DNA of 37,438 nucleotides from Planctomycetaceae bacterium (GTDB taxonomy: Bacteria > Planctomycetota > Planctomycetia > Pirellulales > Pirellulaceae), in assembly GCA_003233175.1 (NCBI GenBank), contig QIKY01000239.1:1-37438 (forward strand), read 5' to 3'. Under the pieces are notes generated by a model. That model saw only the letters and a program-made list of their open reading frames with translations. It was not told the DNA's origin and ran no database searches. Shown piece after piece: positions 36,313-37,438 of the stretch. Positions within the stretch are counted from its first letter, which is position 1. Every line of letters starts with the position of its first letter. Both the position numbers and the translations under genes were made by a program.

Positions 36313-36658
36313 AAGACACTTTCACTGGACGAACGATGATCTCGTCAGCCTCAAGAATGGCTTCTCACGCGAATCGCCTGCCGGTCGGCTCCATGCCCGC
36401 ATTCCGGCGAGTGTGACCGAGTACGAAACCGAGATCAGGGCCGAGCGTGTCGCAGTCGGTCAAGCTGCTGCACGGCGCAACGGAAAAACATGGGGCGGAA
36501 GTGAGAAGGGCTGGCGGTGGAAGGTCAGCGATGAGCAGGTCGTAGCGATCCACGAGATGAAGACGGCAGGCAAACCAATCGCCCAGATCGCACGAGTGAC
36601 GGATCTTTCACGGCCAACGATTTATCGGGTGTTGCGGGAAGTGCAGCCAGTCGGCTGA
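36305..36658 (+). pseudogene. C-terminal remnant of serine recombinase (resolvase/invertase type)
   Basis: About 117 codons. From about 36338 the frame matches the end of the catalytic domain and the C-terminal part of a serine recombinase: D-L-V-S-L-K-N-G-F, P-A-G-R-L, the long E helix (V-T-E-Y-E-T-E-I-R-A-E-R-V-A-V-G-Q-A-A-A-R), the linker K-T-W-G-G-S-E-K-G, and a Hin-like helix-turn-helix (IAQIARVTDLSRPTIYRVL) that binds the crossover site. The N-terminal portion with the catalytic serine (YxRVS motif, first 100 or so residues) is missing, so it cannot recombine DNA. The frame is open to the TGA at 36658, which suggests recent truncation. It abuts the prolyl-tRNA synthetase remnant head to head. 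No intact inverted repeats were seen. Confidence 0.8.
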
Positions 36659-36769
36659 TTGTCAGCGTTGGTCCTCCGCATTCGACCGGGTGCAGAGTTT
36701 CGAAAAACCAAACAACTTTGATTCGAAACCTGACAAGTACAAAGGCCGGGGGAACGGACACCGGCCACC

Positions 36770-37303
36770 ATGCCCCCCGAACGAGTCGAAACGCTGATCG
36801 TGCAGAACGGCAACGCCTACACCGAAGGCATCGACAACGACTTCTGGAAACCAATCAAGGTGTACTGGAAGAATCGTACGAATGAGCAAGGCGACAAGCT
36901 GCGTTCCCTGTTGACGCTTGGAGCAACGAAGTGGCAGTATACGCACGGTGTGCGGAACGTCGAGGCCATCAGCCCCGACACGTGGGGACATGTGCAGCCG
37001 CTCTTGGATCGTCCCGGTAATCAAGAGATCCAACTGGCCCTTTTCCACAGTTACGGCAGCAACCCGCCTCTGTATCCGCAGTGGCAGGCGTACCTCCGCA
37101 AACATCAGCCGCCGACTCTCATCGTATGGGGAAAGAACGATCCGATTTTTCCGGCAGCAGGTGCTTATCCCTACAAGCGTGATCTCAAGAACTTGGAGTT
37201 TCACCTGCTCGACACCGGGCACTTCGCTCTCGAAGAAGACGGGGCGGCGATTGCCCCGCTGATTCGCAGCTTCCTCGGCAGGCAACCATCGTCGTCAAAT
37301 TGA
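36770..37303 (+). pseudogene. C-terminal part of alpha/beta hydrolase, truncated
   Basis: About 177 codons matching the second half of a haloalkane-dehalogenase-like alpha/beta hydrolase: [15 protein letters not shown], a helical lid region, then [12 protein letters not shown] (catalytic Asp strand) and D-T-G-H-F-A-L-E-E (catalytic His). The first half, with the oxyanion hole and the nucleophile elbow (G-x-S/D-x-G), is absent; the frame is closed by a TGA at 36731-36733 and homology starts near 36765. A full member is about 290 aa. The ATG at 36770 is simply the first in the fragment. It could be expressed but would be inactive as a hydrolase. Third truncated gene in a row at this end of the window. 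Confidence 0.78.
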
Positions 37304-37393
37304 ATGAAGAGTCATTTCAACAACCCGGCCAACACAGCCTTGTCCGTTAATGAGTTCCTGTTGATTAAATAAAAAACCGCCAATTTGGGTCGC

Positions 37394-37438
37394 ATGTGGG
37401 GCTCTGGCATTGCCAAGAAAAAACGCATCGTTATCCTG
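37394..37438 (+). CDS. possible start of a gene cut by the window edge
   Basis: Fifteen codons from ATG 37394 read MWGSGIAKKKRIVIL. A basic stretch followed by R-I-V-I-L is how many FAD/NAD-binding oxidoreductases begin (next expected G-x-G-x-x-G), but the window ends before that. No Shine-Dalgarno is visible. Very tentative. Confidence 0.25.
   Translation, partial: MWGSGIAKKKRIVIL

Overview
The window looks like part of a planctomycete chromosome, most like Pirellulales or a relative. The evidence is three copies of the planctomycete-type gene pair in which an exported haem-motif protein (PSCyt1, PSCyt2/DUF1549, PSD1/DUF1553) is followed by an exported DUF1501 protein. It also carries very long multidomain secreted proteins, weak or absent Shine-Dalgarno sequences on several genes, and intergenic spaces full of short palindromic repeats. 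No tRNA, rRNA, CRISPR array or intact transposon was recognised. All identifications come from reading the sequence by eye; no database search was run.

Left part (1-7964). The first 1.15 kb holds no convincing gene, only decayed repeats. Then come a family 2-like glycosyltransferase (+), a secreted neutral-ceramidase-like protein (-), a small helix-turn-helix regulator (+) with a striking tandem 16-nt repeat just upstream, an exported DUF1080 protein (+), a membrane-anchored SGNH/GDSL hydrolase with a TPR-like helix pair (+), and a small methyltransferase-fold protein (+).

Central part (7965-27901), all on the minus strand. In transcription order: an SDR oxidoreductase and a 1375-aa HzsA-like c-haem/propeller/SUMF1 fusion (18 nt apart). 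Next is module 1: PSCyt1-DUF1549-DUF1553, DUF1501, and a 1099-aa PQQ-type propeller containing a methyltransferase-like domain. Last is module 2: a 1.7-thousand-residue PSCyt1-WD40-Big2-DUF1549-DUF1553 protein followed by its DUF1501 partner.

Right part (28186-35588), also minus: a YceH/DUF480 winged-helix protein, then module 3 (PSCyt1-DUF1549-LamG-DUF1553, DUF1501, exported D-aminoacylase-like amidohydrolase). The last 1.4 kb (36029-37438) is a junkyard. It holds the frameshifted 3' end of a prolyl-tRNA synthetase gene, the C-terminal third of a serine recombinase, the C-terminal half of an alpha/beta hydrolase, and possibly the first codons of another gene at the edge.

How the genes may work together (inference): most products carry signal peptides or Tat signals and would act in the periplasm or at the cell surface. 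Each module pairs a c-haem-motif scaffold protein with a Tat-exported DUF1501 protein, and two of the three add a different third gene (propeller-methyltransferase fusion; deacylase). This suggests interchangeable accessory partners around a common core. A 33-nt hairpin family marks the 3' ends of five transcription units and probably serves as the local terminator.
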